This document shows positions 46,468 to 55,023 of a stretch of DNA of 64,000 nucleotides, piece after piece. The stretch lies in the NCBI RefSeq assembly GCF_023147505.1, contig NZ_JAHXPB010000011.1, positions 41,984-105,983 on the forward strand. Reading direction: 5' to 3'. The DNA comes from Brevundimonas sp. EYE_349 (GTDB lineage: Bacteria; Pseudomonadota; Alphaproteobacteria; Caulobacterales; Caulobacteraceae). The position numbers and the translations under genes are program-made. Under the pieces are notes generated by a model. That model did no database searches. It was not told where the DNA came from and saw only the letters and a list, made by a program, of their open reading frames with translations. Numbering within the stretch: position 1 is the stretch's first letter; the number at the start of each line of letters is the position of its first letter.

Positions 46468-47879
46468 AGCTTGTAGGCCGCTTTTACCAGATCATAGGTC
46501 AGGGCGCGGGCCAGGTCGTGGGCCTCGTCCTCCTCCATCCGGTGTTCCACCACCAGCTTGGCCAGAAAGCCGCAATCCATGCGCCGGGCCACATCGTGTC
46601 GCGCGGGGATCGACAGGAAGGCGCGGGTATCGTCGTTGAAGCCCACGGTGTTGTAGAAGCCCGCCGTCTCGGTGACCTGCTCGCGGAAGCGGCGCATCCC
46701 CTCCGGGCTGTCGTGGAACCACCAGCTGGGCCCCAGTTTCAGCGCCGGATAGTGACCGGCCAGGGGCGCCAGTTCGCGGCTGTAGCTGGTCTCGTCCAAG
46801 GTGAAGAGGATCAGGGTCAGGCGCGTGTCGGACCCAAACCGGTCCAGCAGCGGCTTAAGCGCACGGACGTAATCCGTCTGGGTCGGGATATCGCAACCCT
46901 TGTCCCGGCCAAAGCGGTTGAAGACAGCGGCCGAATGGTTGCGGAACGACCCGGGGTGCAACTGCATCACCAGTCCGTCCTCGACCGACATTGCGGCCAT
47001 TTCCGTCAGCATCTGGCCCCGGAACAGTTCTGCATCGGCAGGCGTCGCCGAAGCAGTCGATACGCGACGGAACAGGGCCTCAGCGTCACCTTTGGACAGG
47101 TCTGCGGTGAAGGCGGTGGGGTGGCCGTGGTCGGTCGAGGTGGCGCCCATTTCGATAAAGAAGGCCCGGCGATCACGCAGCGCCTGAAGATAGCCTTCCC
47201 AGCTCAGCGTATCGCGCCCGGTCTGTTCGGCCAGGATTTTCAGATTGTCGCGGAAACCCTCATAGTCGGGGTCCAGCACCGGGTCGGGGCGATAGGCGGT
47301 CAGCACCCGCCCCTTCCAGCCCGAGGCGTTGATGGCCTTGTGATGCTCAAGCGTGTCGAGCGGGCTCTCGGTCGTGGTCAGGACCTCGATATTGTAGCGG
47401 TCGAACAGGGCGCGAGGTTTGAAGGCGTCGGCCTTCAGCGCCGCGTCGATGACGTCGTAATAGTGATCCGCCGTCTCGGCCGACAGCCGCACGTCTATGC
47501 CGAACGCCTCGGCATAGACCCAGTCGTGCCACATCCGCGACGGCGTGCCCCGAAACAGATGATAGTTTTCGGCAAACCGTCGCCAGATCGTGCGCGGATC
47601 GGCCTCGACCGAACCACCGTCGGCGCGCGGCACGCCCAAGTCCTCCATCGCCATGCCCTGCGAGTGCAGCATGCGGAAGACGTAGTGGTCGGGCGTGATC
47701 AGCAATTCGGCTGGATTGGGGAAGGCCTCGTTCAGCGCGAACCAGCTGGGATCCGTATGGCCGTGCGGGCTGATGATCGGCAGGTTCTTGATCTCGGCGT
47801 ACAGTCGGCGCGCGACGGCGCGGCTATCGACGTCGGCCGGAAATAGGCGATCAGGATTAAGGCTGAGAGGCTTGGGCAT
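46464..47879 (-). CDS. uxaC: Glucuronate/galacturonate isomerase
   Basis: A 471-residue uronate isomerase of usual length in the amidohydrolase-like family. N-terminal FPADVDSRAVARRLYAEIKN, the metal-binding ISPHGHTDPSWF, LTTTESPLDTLEHHKAI and KLGPSWWFHDSPEGMRRFRE are UxaC hallmarks. It converts D-galacturonate to tagaturonate and D-glucuronate to fructuronate. It is first in a two-gene operon with uxuB, with a LacI-type operator 75 bases upstream. Confidence 0.95.
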   Translation of the reverse strand: MPKPLSLNPDRLFPADVDSRAVARRLYAEIKNLPIISPHGHTDPSWFALNEAFPNPAELLITPDHYVFRMLHSQGMAMEDLGVPRADGGSVEADPRTIWRRFAENYHLFRGTPSRMWHDWVYAEAFGIDVRLSAETADHYYDVIDAALKADAFKPRALFDRYNIEVLTTTESPLDTLEHHKAINASGWKGRVLTAYRPDPVLDPDYEGFRDNLKILAEQTGRDTLSWEGYLQALRDRRAFFIEMGATSTDHGHPTAFTADLSKGDAEALFRRVSTASATPADAELFRGQMLTEMAAMSVEDGLVMQLHPGSFRNHSAAVFNRFGRDKGCDIPTQTDYVRALKPLLDRFGSDTRLTLILFTLDETSYSRELAPLAGHYPALKLGPSWWFHDSPEGMRRFREQVTETAGFYNTVGFNDDTRAFLSIPARHDVARRMDCGFLAKLVVEHRMEEDEAHDLARALTYDLVKAAYKL

Positions 47880-47953
47880 GGTTCTGATCGGCTCGTCATA
47901 CGGCGCGGAAACGGACTGGCGAAGCCGATCAATACAACGCCTGGCGCCAAAAA

Positions 47954-47966
47954 GACACCGGTTACC
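47954..47966. promoter_or_regulatory. Predicted LacI-family operator upstream of uxaC
   Basis: GACACCGGTTACC at 47954-47966, centred on 47959.5, in the 143-bp spacer between the CE8 stop and the uxaC start. Confidence 0.7.
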
Positions 47967-48022
47967 TCTAGGCTTCGATCTCTATGGAAAGCGGCAAAGC
48001 GGCTCGCTAATGCGGAAGGTTG

Positions 48023-49141
48023 TCAGGCAAGAGCGCCTCCAAGAACGTCACTCCGTCGAACACTCGCCGCCTCGTTCGCCGTCAGCCGAGCGCCTCGCGC
48101 GAATGCGGCACGGCCGGGACCACGAGAGCCGAATGTGGCGAAGCGCGCGTCCTCTGGCTGGAGCATGGTGCGCGGATTGCCGTCCTTTCCGGTGTACCAC
48201 ATCGCGGTCCAGCCGGCCGGCGCGATGTGATCGTCCATCCAGCAGTTCAGGAAGGTCGTCGCTCCGACGAACCTAGGATCGCCGTATCGTCCATCGGGAA
48301 AGGCGCTGGACGGCCGCCAAGGCCGTCCCAGGAAGACCGAGTGTTTAAGCACACCCGCGTCTCGGGTCAGTCGGCATTCGTGGAAGATGAAGCCGTAAGC
48401 CTGTTCGATGGGCGTGCTTGGGGCCACGATATAGCCCTCCACCGCATCGCCAGATCGGAGTCTGGACCGGATCTCGCAGCGTTCGAACCAAGCGCGCCCG
48501 CCACCGAAGATGAAGTCGTAGCTGCCCGTGATCAGGCAACGGTCGAACAGGGTTGCCCCCGCATCGGGGAACAGGGTGTCCTGATAACTCAGGATGTCGC
48601 AGTTGCGGACGACGGCGCGGTCCGAGCCCTTGTCCATCATCAGGGCCACAGCCTGCGGCCCTGCTCCATTATGCGAATGCAGACCGTTGGGCTTGGTCAT
48701 TTCCGCCAGGCCGTCGAACGCGTTGTTGATCGTCAGCGTCTCGGCGTGGAAATCGGGCGCGCGCACGAACAGGGTCGGGGTGCGAAACGTGCCCCACATC
48801 CGGCCGTCGGGCGCCGCCAGTCCCGAGGCCGCCAGGTGATTGATCACCGAACCGGCGCGATCCTCGCCGATCAGATGGATAAAGGGTTTGTCGACGACGA
48901 CCTGCTCGGTCCAGATCCCGCGTGTGATCAGAATGCGGAACGGCTTTCGTCCATCCGCGGGCGCGGCGGCGATGGCGGCCGAAAGCGCAGGATAGGCGGG
49001 TGCGCCGACCCGCCGACCGGCCTCGGTCGTGCCCACGACGGCGTCGTATCCCCTCGTGGCGGCCCAGGATCGGGTCGACGCCATCATCGGCAGAAGGGCG
49101 GCGGAAACGAGCGCCTGACGACGCGAAACGGACAAGCGCAT
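48023..49141 (-). CDS. Pectinesterase, carbohydrate esterase family 8
   Basis: A 372-residue exported beta-helix enzyme. The N-terminus VSRRQALVSAALLPMM is a twin-arginine-type signal. CE8 catalytic blocks are GPQAVALMM (Gln), LSYQDTLFPD (Asp), GSYDFIFGGGRAWFE (Asp) and VFLGRPWRP (Arg). It removes methyl esters from homogalacturonan so that PL10 and GH28 enzymes can act. It lies downstream of the STN-TBDR on the same strand but behind a strong terminator, so it may have its own promoter. Confidence 0.93.
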   Translation of the reverse strand: MRLSVSRRQALVSAALLPMMASTRSWAATRGYDAVVGTTEAGRRVGAPAYPALSAAIAAAPADGRKPFRILITRGIWTEQVVVDKPFIHLIGEDRAGSVINHLAASGLAAPDGRMWGTFRTPTLFVRAPDFHAETLTINNAFDGLAEMTKPNGLHSHNGAGPQAVALMMDKGSDRAVVRNCDILSYQDTLFPDAGATLFDRCLITGSYDFIFGGGRAWFERCEIRSRLRSGDAVEGYIVAPSTPIEQAYGFIFHECRLTRDAGVLKHSVFLGRPWRPSSAFPDGRYGDPRFVGATTFLNCWMDDHIAPAGWTAMWYTGKDGNPRTMLQPEDARFATFGSRGPGRAAFARGARLTANEAASVRRSDVLGGALA

Positions 49142-49155
49142 GGCGGCTCCGATTG

Positions 49156-49193
49156 GAAAAAGAGGGCGCCGACCGGCTAACCGGTCAGCGCCC
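49156..49193 (-). terminator. Strong rho-independent terminator after the STN-TBDR
   Basis: On the minus strand GGGCGC and GCGCCC (49188-49193 / 49164-49169) enclose a second stem GACCGG/CCGGTC, followed by TCTTTTTCC. It lies 28 bases past the TBDR stop. Confidence 0.8.
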
Positions 49194-49220
49194 AGTCTCC
49201 CGGGGGAGTTGGGAGTGTTC

Positions 49221-52200
49221 CTAGAAGGTGTAGCGAACGCCGAAGTTGTACTGCCGCCCCGTGTGCGAATAGACGTAGATGCTGTCGCGCCGGCTATCGG
49301 TGTACTGTTCGTTGAATGCGTCGGTCAGGTTCAACCCCTCGAACGTCACCTTGATGCGGTCGTTCAAGGCGTAGGAGGCCGAGGCGTCCACCGTCACGAT
49401 GTCGCGCACCCCGTCGATATCGTTGGTGCTGGTGCCGCTGGGCACCGCCGTCAGATAGCGATCGCGATAGGCCGCCGAGACACGGGCGCTGAACCGGTCG
49501 TCCTCGTAATAGAGGGTGGCGTTATAGGCGGTCTTCGATAGGCCAAGCAGGTCGTTCTCGACGAAGCCGGTCGGCGACCGCGACGAGATGTAGCTGATCT
49601 TCGAATCCACCATGGTGACGTTGAAGATGGCGCCAAGATTGTCGAATGGCCCCGGCAGGAAGCTGAACGGCTGCTGATAGCTGATCTCGACGCCCTTCAG
49701 CGGACCGCCCTCGGTGTTTACCGGTCGGCTGAATAGGAAGACATCGCTGGGTGACACGCCCAGACCGTTGAGCAGATCTTGCGGCAGGCCAGACTGGTTG
49801 AAAGGCTGCGACGTCCGCGAGGTCTGAATGTAGCTGTCGATGTCCTTGTAGAACAGGCCGACCGACAACAGGGCGTCTGGCGCAAAATACCATTCGGCAG
49901 ACAGGTCGTAGGTCGTTGCGCGAATGGGGTTCAGATAGGGGTTGCCCGAACTGACGCTGAACACGCCGACGGTGCTCAGGCTGCCGCCCGGCGTGACGCT
50001 GCCCAAATTGGGGCGGGTCATCACCTTGGCCGCACCGAAACGCACCAGGAAGTCCGGCGTGACCTCGGCAGTGACATTCAGCGCCGGCAGCACGTCGTCA
50101 TAGTCACGATCAACCGTCGTCTGTTGCGCAGCGCCCGCCACCAGCTGATAGCCGGTCGAGCTCTGGCGCGTCTTGACGTAGCGCACGCCGATGTCGCCCC
50201 GCACCGGAACGCCAGCAAGTTCGGTATTGAAATCCAACTGCAAATAGGCGGCTGAATCCTTTTCCGTCACGCTGCGGATATTGCCGCGCGCATTGGCGTT
50301 TGAGGCGCCGCTCAGTTCGAACAGACCCGTGCCGCTGTAGATGTTGAACAGATCGGCGAAGGCGGCGAGATTGGGCGCGACCCAGTTGCGCACCGTGCCG
50401 TCGGGCGCGCCTAGATTGCGGCCGAAACCGCTGACCATCTCCGTCAGGCTGGCCAGGGTCACGCCGGCAGGCAGTTGGGGCACGACGCCTTCGTTGACCC
50501 GGGCCAAGGCCCAGGAGTGGAAGTCATACTCCTTGTAGTTCACCCCGGCCTTCAGCGTCAGCGACGGCGTCAGGTCATAGCCGCCGTCCAGTTGAGCCGT
50601 CTCGATGGTGTTGGTCACTCCCTGCGGACGCAGCCGGATTTCCGAACGCGCCGCGCCGAAGTTGTAGGCCAGCGGGTCGGTGACATCGTAGCCGAACCGG
50701 ATCAGGGGCGCGTTGCGGTTGTCGCGGTAGTCGTATGAATAATTGTCCGAGTTTTCGCGGTTCAGGATCACCGTCGTCTGGATCGGATTGTCGAAATCGG
50801 ATTTCGAATAGCCGATCAGACCCTTGATCCGGAAGCGGTCGCTGAACTGGTGTTCAAGGCTCAGCGTACCTTGCGTATACTTGGTGTCCAGCTCGTCGAA
50901 ACGGGTTTCGCTTTCCACATCGACGTCGTCGAACAGGCCATAGACCATGTCGCCGTTCGCATCGATGACGCCGTCGCGTACGATGATTTCCGGCCGTCCG
51001 CCTTGCGACGCGTTTCGCGCGAAGGACAGGGCTTCCAGCCAGTTCTCCTGACGGGTCGCCTTGAAGTCGGAATAGAGCATATCGAGGTTGATCAGGGTCT
51101 GCTCTTGCGGGCGAAACTGCACCGATCCCGTCAGGCCCAAACGCTCCTGATCGTGGGTCAGACGTCCGTAGCGTGGGAAGCGCGGCGTGTAGACATCGGC
51201 GCGCCGGGCCGCCGCAAACGGTGAGGCAGGGTTATAGCCGCCCGCCTCGGTCCCATTCAGCCAGCCGCCGGAGCCATGACCTTCTTCTAGCAGACGACGC
51301 TTGGTGTAAGCCACAGAAACCAGCGCGCCGAGACGGCCGTCCATCCAGGTTTTGCTGGCCAGAGCCGCGAACCGAGGATCCCATTCCTGCGACAGGTCAT
51401 TGTAGCCATACTGGCCCGACAGCACGAGGTTGGCGCCGGAGTAGTCGAACGGCCGGCCGGTCTGCAGATCGACCGTTGCGCCCAGCGAGCCCTCTTCCGT
51501 CTCGGCAGAGGCGGTCTTGCGCACCGTGATGCTGTTGAAAAGCTCGGATGCAAAGACGTTGAAGTCGAACGCTCTGTTACGGTTGGCGCCGCCCGAGCTG
51601 TCGGTGCCCGACGCCGTGCTCTGGCCCTCGACGCCGTTGATACGCACGCGCGTGAACTGCGGCCCCAAGCCGCGCACGGTGATCTGACGGCCTTCGCCGG
51701 CGTCGCGTGCGATGGAGACGCCCGGCACCCGTTGAATCGACTCTGCAAGATTGGCGTCGGGGAAGTCGGCCATATCCTCGGCCTTAATGACATCCACCAC
51801 GCCATTGGCCCGACGCTTGGCCATCAAGGCGCTACCCAATGAGGCACGGAAACCGGTTACCACGATAGTTTCAACTTCGTCGGCCTGGTTCTCGACATCG
51901 CTCCCCTGGGCGATGGTCTGCGGGGCCGCCATCGCGCCAGACAGAACAGCGGTCCGCCCGTTGTTGGACGCCACGACCAGATTGCTGCCCTGCAGAAGCT
52001 GGTTGAGGCCTTGGTTCACCGAATAGACACCCTGCACGGCGGCGGTCCGCTGCCCGGCCACTGCATCGGTCGAGGCCAGGATTTGCAGGTCGGCCTGTCG
52101 GGCGAAGGCCGGGACGCCAGTGGCGGCAGGCTGCGCCGGAACGTTGAACTGTCTGGATTGCGCCTGAACGGCGCCGGCGCCCGCCAACGCCATCGTGCTG

Positions 52201-52250
52201 ACGGCGATCATCAGCGACGCTCGCGCGCAATAGTTTCGCGACATGGCCAT
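49221..52250 (-). CDS. TonB-dependent receptor with STN domain, oligosaccharide type
   Basis: A 1009-residue receptor. Signal peptide to about residue 31 (AGAVQAQS), then an STN domain (FNVPAQPAATGVPAFARQAD, LQILASTDAV) to about 105, a linker, ETIVVTGFRASLGSALMAKR, the plug (DFPDANLAESIQRVPGVSIA) and a barrel ending NFGVRYTF. Outside the STN part it resembles the LacI-linked TBDR at 23572-26433. The STN domain would signal to the FecR encoded just upstream. GGGAGG precedes ATG 52250. It lies next to CE8, so a pectin oligomer is the likely ligand. Confidence 0.93.
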   Translation of the reverse strand: MAMSRNYCARASLMIAVSTMALAGAGAVQAQSRQFNVPAQPAATGVPAFARQADLQILASTDAVAGQRTAAVQGVYSVNQGLNQLLQGSNLVVASNNGRTAVLSGAMAAPQTIAQGSDVENQADEVETIVVTGFRASLGSALMAKRRANGVVDVIKAEDMADFPDANLAESIQRVPGVSIARDAGEGRQITVRGLGPQFTRVRINGVEGQSTASGTDSSGGANRNRAFDFNVFASELFNSITVRKTASAETEEGSLGATVDLQTGRPFDYSGANLVLSGQYGYNDLSQEWDPRFAALASKTWMDGRLGALVSVAYTKRRLLEEGHGSGGWLNGTEAGGYNPASPFAAARRADVYTPRFPRYGRLTHDQERLGLTGSVQFRPQEQTLINLDMLYSDFKATRQENWLEALSFARNASQGGRPEIIVRDGVIDANGDMVYGLFDDVDVESETRFDELDTKYTQGTLSLEHQFSDRFRIKGLIGYSKSDFDNPIQTTVILNRENSDNYSYDYRDNRNAPLIRFGYDVTDPLAYNFGAARSEIRLRPQGVTNTIETAQLDGGYDLTPSLTLKAGVNYKEYDFHSWALARVNEGVVPQLPAGVTLASLTEMVSGFGRNLGAPDGTVRNWVAPNLAAFADLFNIYSGTGLFELSGASNANARGNIRSVTEKDSAAYLQLDFNTELAGVPVRGDIGVRYVKTRQSSTGYQLVAGAAQQTTVDRDYDDVLPALNVTAEVTPDFLVRFGAAKVMTRPNLGSVTPGGSLSTVGVFSVSSGNPYLNPIRATTYDLSAEWYFAPDALLSVGLFYKDIDSYIQTSRTSQPFNQSGLPQDLLNGLGVSPSDVFLFSRPVNTEGGPLKGVEISYQQPFSFLPGPFDNLGAIFNVTMVDSKISYISSRSPTGFVENDLLGLSKTAYNATLYYEDDRFSARVSAAYRDRYLTAVPSGTSTNDIDGVRDIVTVDASASYALNDRIKVTFEGLNLTDAFNEQYTDSRRDSIYVYSHTGRQYNFGVRYTF

Positions 52251-52353
52251 GTGTCGGCCCTCCCTTTTCTGTTTCCTGATTCCCGGCCCCTTCTTCGAGG
52301 GGTCCTAAAGTCTCGATGTCCGACGATAGGTTTTCCGTCGCCGGATAAAAAAT

Positions 52354-53295
52354 CTATCGCGCACCGCCCAGCATGATGACGTCCGCGCCGACGTTCACCC
52401 CGGCCCCATGCGCGACGCCAACGGCCTCGGCGAAGCTCTCCGGCTCGTTGGTTCGGAACCAGCCGACGACCGTGCGGCCCTCCAAATCGGGATCGACGAT
52501 CACGATCTTGCGGGTGTTGTATCGATTGAACTCGGCGGCGGCGGCGGCGATCGTGTCGCCGTCCAGAACGATCTGGCCCTCTCGCCACGATAGGGCGCGA
52601 TCCATCTCCAGCGGGCGTTTGACAGGGCTTGAAGCGCCCGCCTCGTTGCTGACGAAGACCTGCTCGCCCGCCACCACGCGGCGACGCTGTTTGGAAGCGC
52701 CCTTGTCGCTCCACACCTCGACCACGCCTTCCGTCACGCGCACCTCGGCCCCGGCCGACTTGCGACGCACGGAAAAGGCCGTGCCAACCGCCTGAACCCG
52801 GATGTCGCCTGCCGCCACCACGAACGGACGGGTCCGATCCTTGGCGACCTGGAACCAGGCCTCGCCGCGATCCAGCTTCACGGCGCGTTCGGTCTTCTGG
52901 AATCGAACATCCAGTGTCGTATCGGTATTGATCGCCGCCATGGATCCGTCCGCCAGCGGCACACGACGGATCTCCCCAACCAGCGTCCGATAGCGTTGAC
53001 CCGACATGACAGGAGCCAGAACGACGCCGGCAGCGACCGCCGCCGCCAATCCCAGGCCGCCCAGCAACACGCGGCGGTCAGGTCTGGCCGTCGCGCGATC
53101 CACAACGGTTTCGACCGGCTCGACCATAAGGGCCAGGACCGCCCTCGCCCGCCACAAGGCGCCCTGACGACGGCTGTCGCCTTCGAGCCAGTCTTCCAGC
53201 GCAACGTCGTCCGAAGGTCTCATCGACCCCGCATCCAGCTGAGCGGCCCACCTCGCCGCGTACGCGTCAATCTCACTTGAGGTTTCCCGGCTCAT
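52354..53295 (-). CDS. FecR-family anti-sigma factor
   Basis: A 313-residue protein with an N-terminal cytoplasmic region (EIDAYAARWAAQLDAG, LEDWLEGDSRRQGAL), a membrane segment near residues 75-95 (LLGGLGLAAAVAAGVVLAPV), the FecR domain (VPLADGSMAAINTDTTLDVR, AWFQVAKDRTRPFVV) and a C-terminal secretin/STN-like stretch (FNRYNTRKIVIVDPDL). It would link the STN-TBDR to the sigma factor. Its start overlaps the sigma gene stop by 4 bases. Confidence 0.92.
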   Translation of the reverse strand: MSRETSSEIDAYAARWAAQLDAGSMRPSDDVALEDWLEGDSRRQGALWRARAVLALMVEPVETVVDRATARPDRRVLLGGLGLAAAVAAGVVLAPVMSGQRYRTLVGEIRRVPLADGSMAAINTDTTLDVRFQKTERAVKLDRGEAWFQVAKDRTRPFVVAAGDIRVQAVGTAFSVRRKSAGAEVRVTEGVVEVWSDKGASKQRRRVVAGEQVFVSNEAGASSPVKRPLEMDRALSWREGQIVLDGDTIAAAAAEFNRYNTRKIVIVDPDLEGRTVVGWFRTNEPESFAEAVGVAHGAGVNVGADVIMLGGAR

Positions 53296-53861
53296 GCCTG
53301 CCGCCCTCGAGGCGTCGCTGCGCGGCCTTCGTCATCCGTCTTACTCAGACCAGCCAGGACCGCCTTCAGTCCTCGCGCAGCCTCGTTCTCGACCACGTTC
53401 TCGGTCACGCCCAGCCGCACCGCGATTTCGCGCTGGGACATACCCAAGATGCGACGCATCTCGAAGATGCGTCGGCTGCGTTCGGGCAAGGTGGCGACGA
53501 TCTTCAGCACGCGTTCGAGTTCCTTTCGTCCCCCGGCGATACGTTCGGGCGACGGCTCATCCCACTCGACGCGCAGGGCGTCGATTTCCGTCACCGCCTC
53601 GATTCTTACGATCCGCGCGCGACGCATCTGCTCCAGAACCACGGATCGCGCCGTCTGAAAGAAGTAGGCGCGCGGGCTCTCGATCTGCTCGACCGCCTTC
53701 AGCTTGGCCAGCCGGCAATAGGCCTCCTGAATCACGTCATCCACATCACTGGACGTAACCAGCGACCGCTTCAGCCAGACGCGAACATCCTGCTCATGCG
53801 GCAGCACCTCGTGCGCCAACCACCGCACCCGCGCGTGATCCGTCACTCGCCCGCGTTCCAC
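53292..53861 (-). CDS. ECF sigma factor, FecI-like
   Basis: A sigma-70 ECF protein with region 2 (SDVDDVIQEAYCRLAKLKAV, then YFFQTARSVVLEQMRR) and region 4 (LPERSRRIFEMRRILGMSQR, then AVRLGVTENVVEN). I chose GTG 53861 (AAGGGG upstream, 189 residues) because residues before it are not sigma-like; ATG 53969 is the longest option and has no ribosome site, and GTG 53846 is a third choice. It completes a sigma/anti-sigma/STN-receptor set. It follows the amidohydrolase gene by about 140 bases. Confidence 0.88.
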   Translation of the reverse strand: MERGRVTDHARVRWLAHEVLPHEQDVRVWLKRSLVTSSDVDDVIQEAYCRLAKLKAVEQIESPRAYFFQTARSVVLEQMRRARIVRIEAVTEIDALRVEWDEPSPERIAGGRKELERVLKIVATLPERSRRIFEMRRILGMSQREIAVRLGVTENVVENEAARGLKAVLAGLSKTDDEGRAATPRGRQA

Positions 53862-54000
53862 AGAAAACCGCCCCTTTTTCACATCGATGCTTGAGGCCTG
53901 AACTTCCGTCAAAAATCTAAGATGCTTGACGAGGTGTACATGCAGAACTGGCGCTGGCGGCCCACGCATCGGAGAGCAGACTGGCAGAAATAGCCTGTTA

Positions 54001-55008
54001 CTAGTGGGCTAATCGCCGAAGGGCGATCTGGCGCTGTCTCAGTCTTGTCATTTCCGTGGGCGAAAGCGGCAGTTGGAGCATGGCGTGGTTGAAATAGTCG
54101 TCCAATGCGCTGGAGAAGGGCCAGTCGGAACCGGGCACGAACCGATCCAGGCCTATGCCCCGCATGACCTCGACCAAACGGGCGCGGTTACTGGCCGACG
54201 TTTCGGCGTCGAAAACCTGAGCCAGGTCGAAATACAGATTGGGCGCCTTGTCGGGCTGGCCTCCGATAAGACGTCGAAACGCATCCATGGCGTCCCAGGT
54301 GTTGCTGTCCAGCCCACCCCAGCCGCCCGCATGAGCGATCACGACGGGCACGTCTCGAGCGTGAGGTAGAACCTGATTGAGGAAGATGCGGACGTCGCCT
54401 GCGCCATAGTCCTCCGCGCGGGTCCGCATATGGATCATGATGGTCAGTTCCGCGTCCGCGGCGGCGTCGAAGATGGCCGTCAAGCGACGGACATGGTCGG
54501 GATTGCGAAAATCCAGGCCGGAGTTGGTCAGATGCAGTTTCAGACCCTTGGCGACAGACTGATCCTTCCAAGCCGCGATTTCGGCCAAGGCATCGGGCGC
54601 CAGTGGATTGACGGAAATGAAGGCGACCAGCCGCCCTGGGTGCGCAGCCGCTGTGGCGACGGTGAAGGCGTTGGCGTCATGGACGCGCATCGGCGCGTCC
54701 GCCAGCGACGGAAGCATCATCGGGCTTTCGGCCAGATAGGCGGTGGACATCATCCAGGCCGTCTGGACTCCAGCCTTGTCCATATCCGCGAGCAAATCAT
54801 CGGGCTGATGAGGCTTGACGAAGGAAGGGTCGCACGCACCGATGCGCCCAGGGCTGCTGCAATAGGCCGGCAGAATCTCCAGAATGGCCGGTGAATGGAC
54901 GTGGACATGGTGGTCGGTGCGGACAGCAGTTCGGGTCTGCGCCAGACTGCTCCCCGCCAGGAACGCGGCAAGAACCACACTCCTGGCGGCTAATCTTTTG
55001 ACGTTCAT
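54001..55008 (-). CDS. Exported amidohydrolase-family protein
   Basis: A 335-residue protein with a Sec signal peptide (MNVKRLAARSVVLAAFLAGS, cleaved near LAQT). A TIM-barrel metal-dependent hydrolase of the amidohydrolase-2 group follows: TDHHVHVHSPAILEI (metal His residues), GLKLHLTNSGLDFRNP, MIHMRTRAED, VIAHAGGWGG and RFVPGSDWPF (metal Asp). The substrate is unknown; the group includes lactonases and decarboxylases. It starts 15 bases after the S9 peptidase stop on the same strand, so it belongs to the glycine-riboswitch unit. Confidence 0.78.
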   Translation of the reverse strand: MNVKRLAARSVVLAAFLAGSSLAQTRTAVRTDHHVHVHSPAILEILPAYCSSPGRIGACDPSFVKPHQPDDLLADMDKAGVQTAWMMSTAYLAESPMMLPSLADAPMRVHDANAFTVATAAAHPGRLVAFISVNPLAPDALAEIAAWKDQSVAKGLKLHLTNSGLDFRNPDHVRRLTAIFDAAADAELTIMIHMRTRAEDYGAGDVRIFLNQVLPHARDVPVVIAHAGGWGGLDSNTWDAMDAFRRLIGGQPDKAPNLYFDLAQVFDAETSASNRARLVEVMRGIGLDRFVPGSDWPFSSALDDYFNHAMLQLPLSPTEMTRLRQRQIALRRLAH

Positions 55009-55023
55009 GGCGCCGGTCAGGAC

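Noticed and set aside
51846..51861. An ACCGGT palindrome like the LacI sites
   Set aside because: It lies inside the STN-TBDR gene, in the codons for VVTGF, a conserved protein motif; the match is most likely a by-product of coding.
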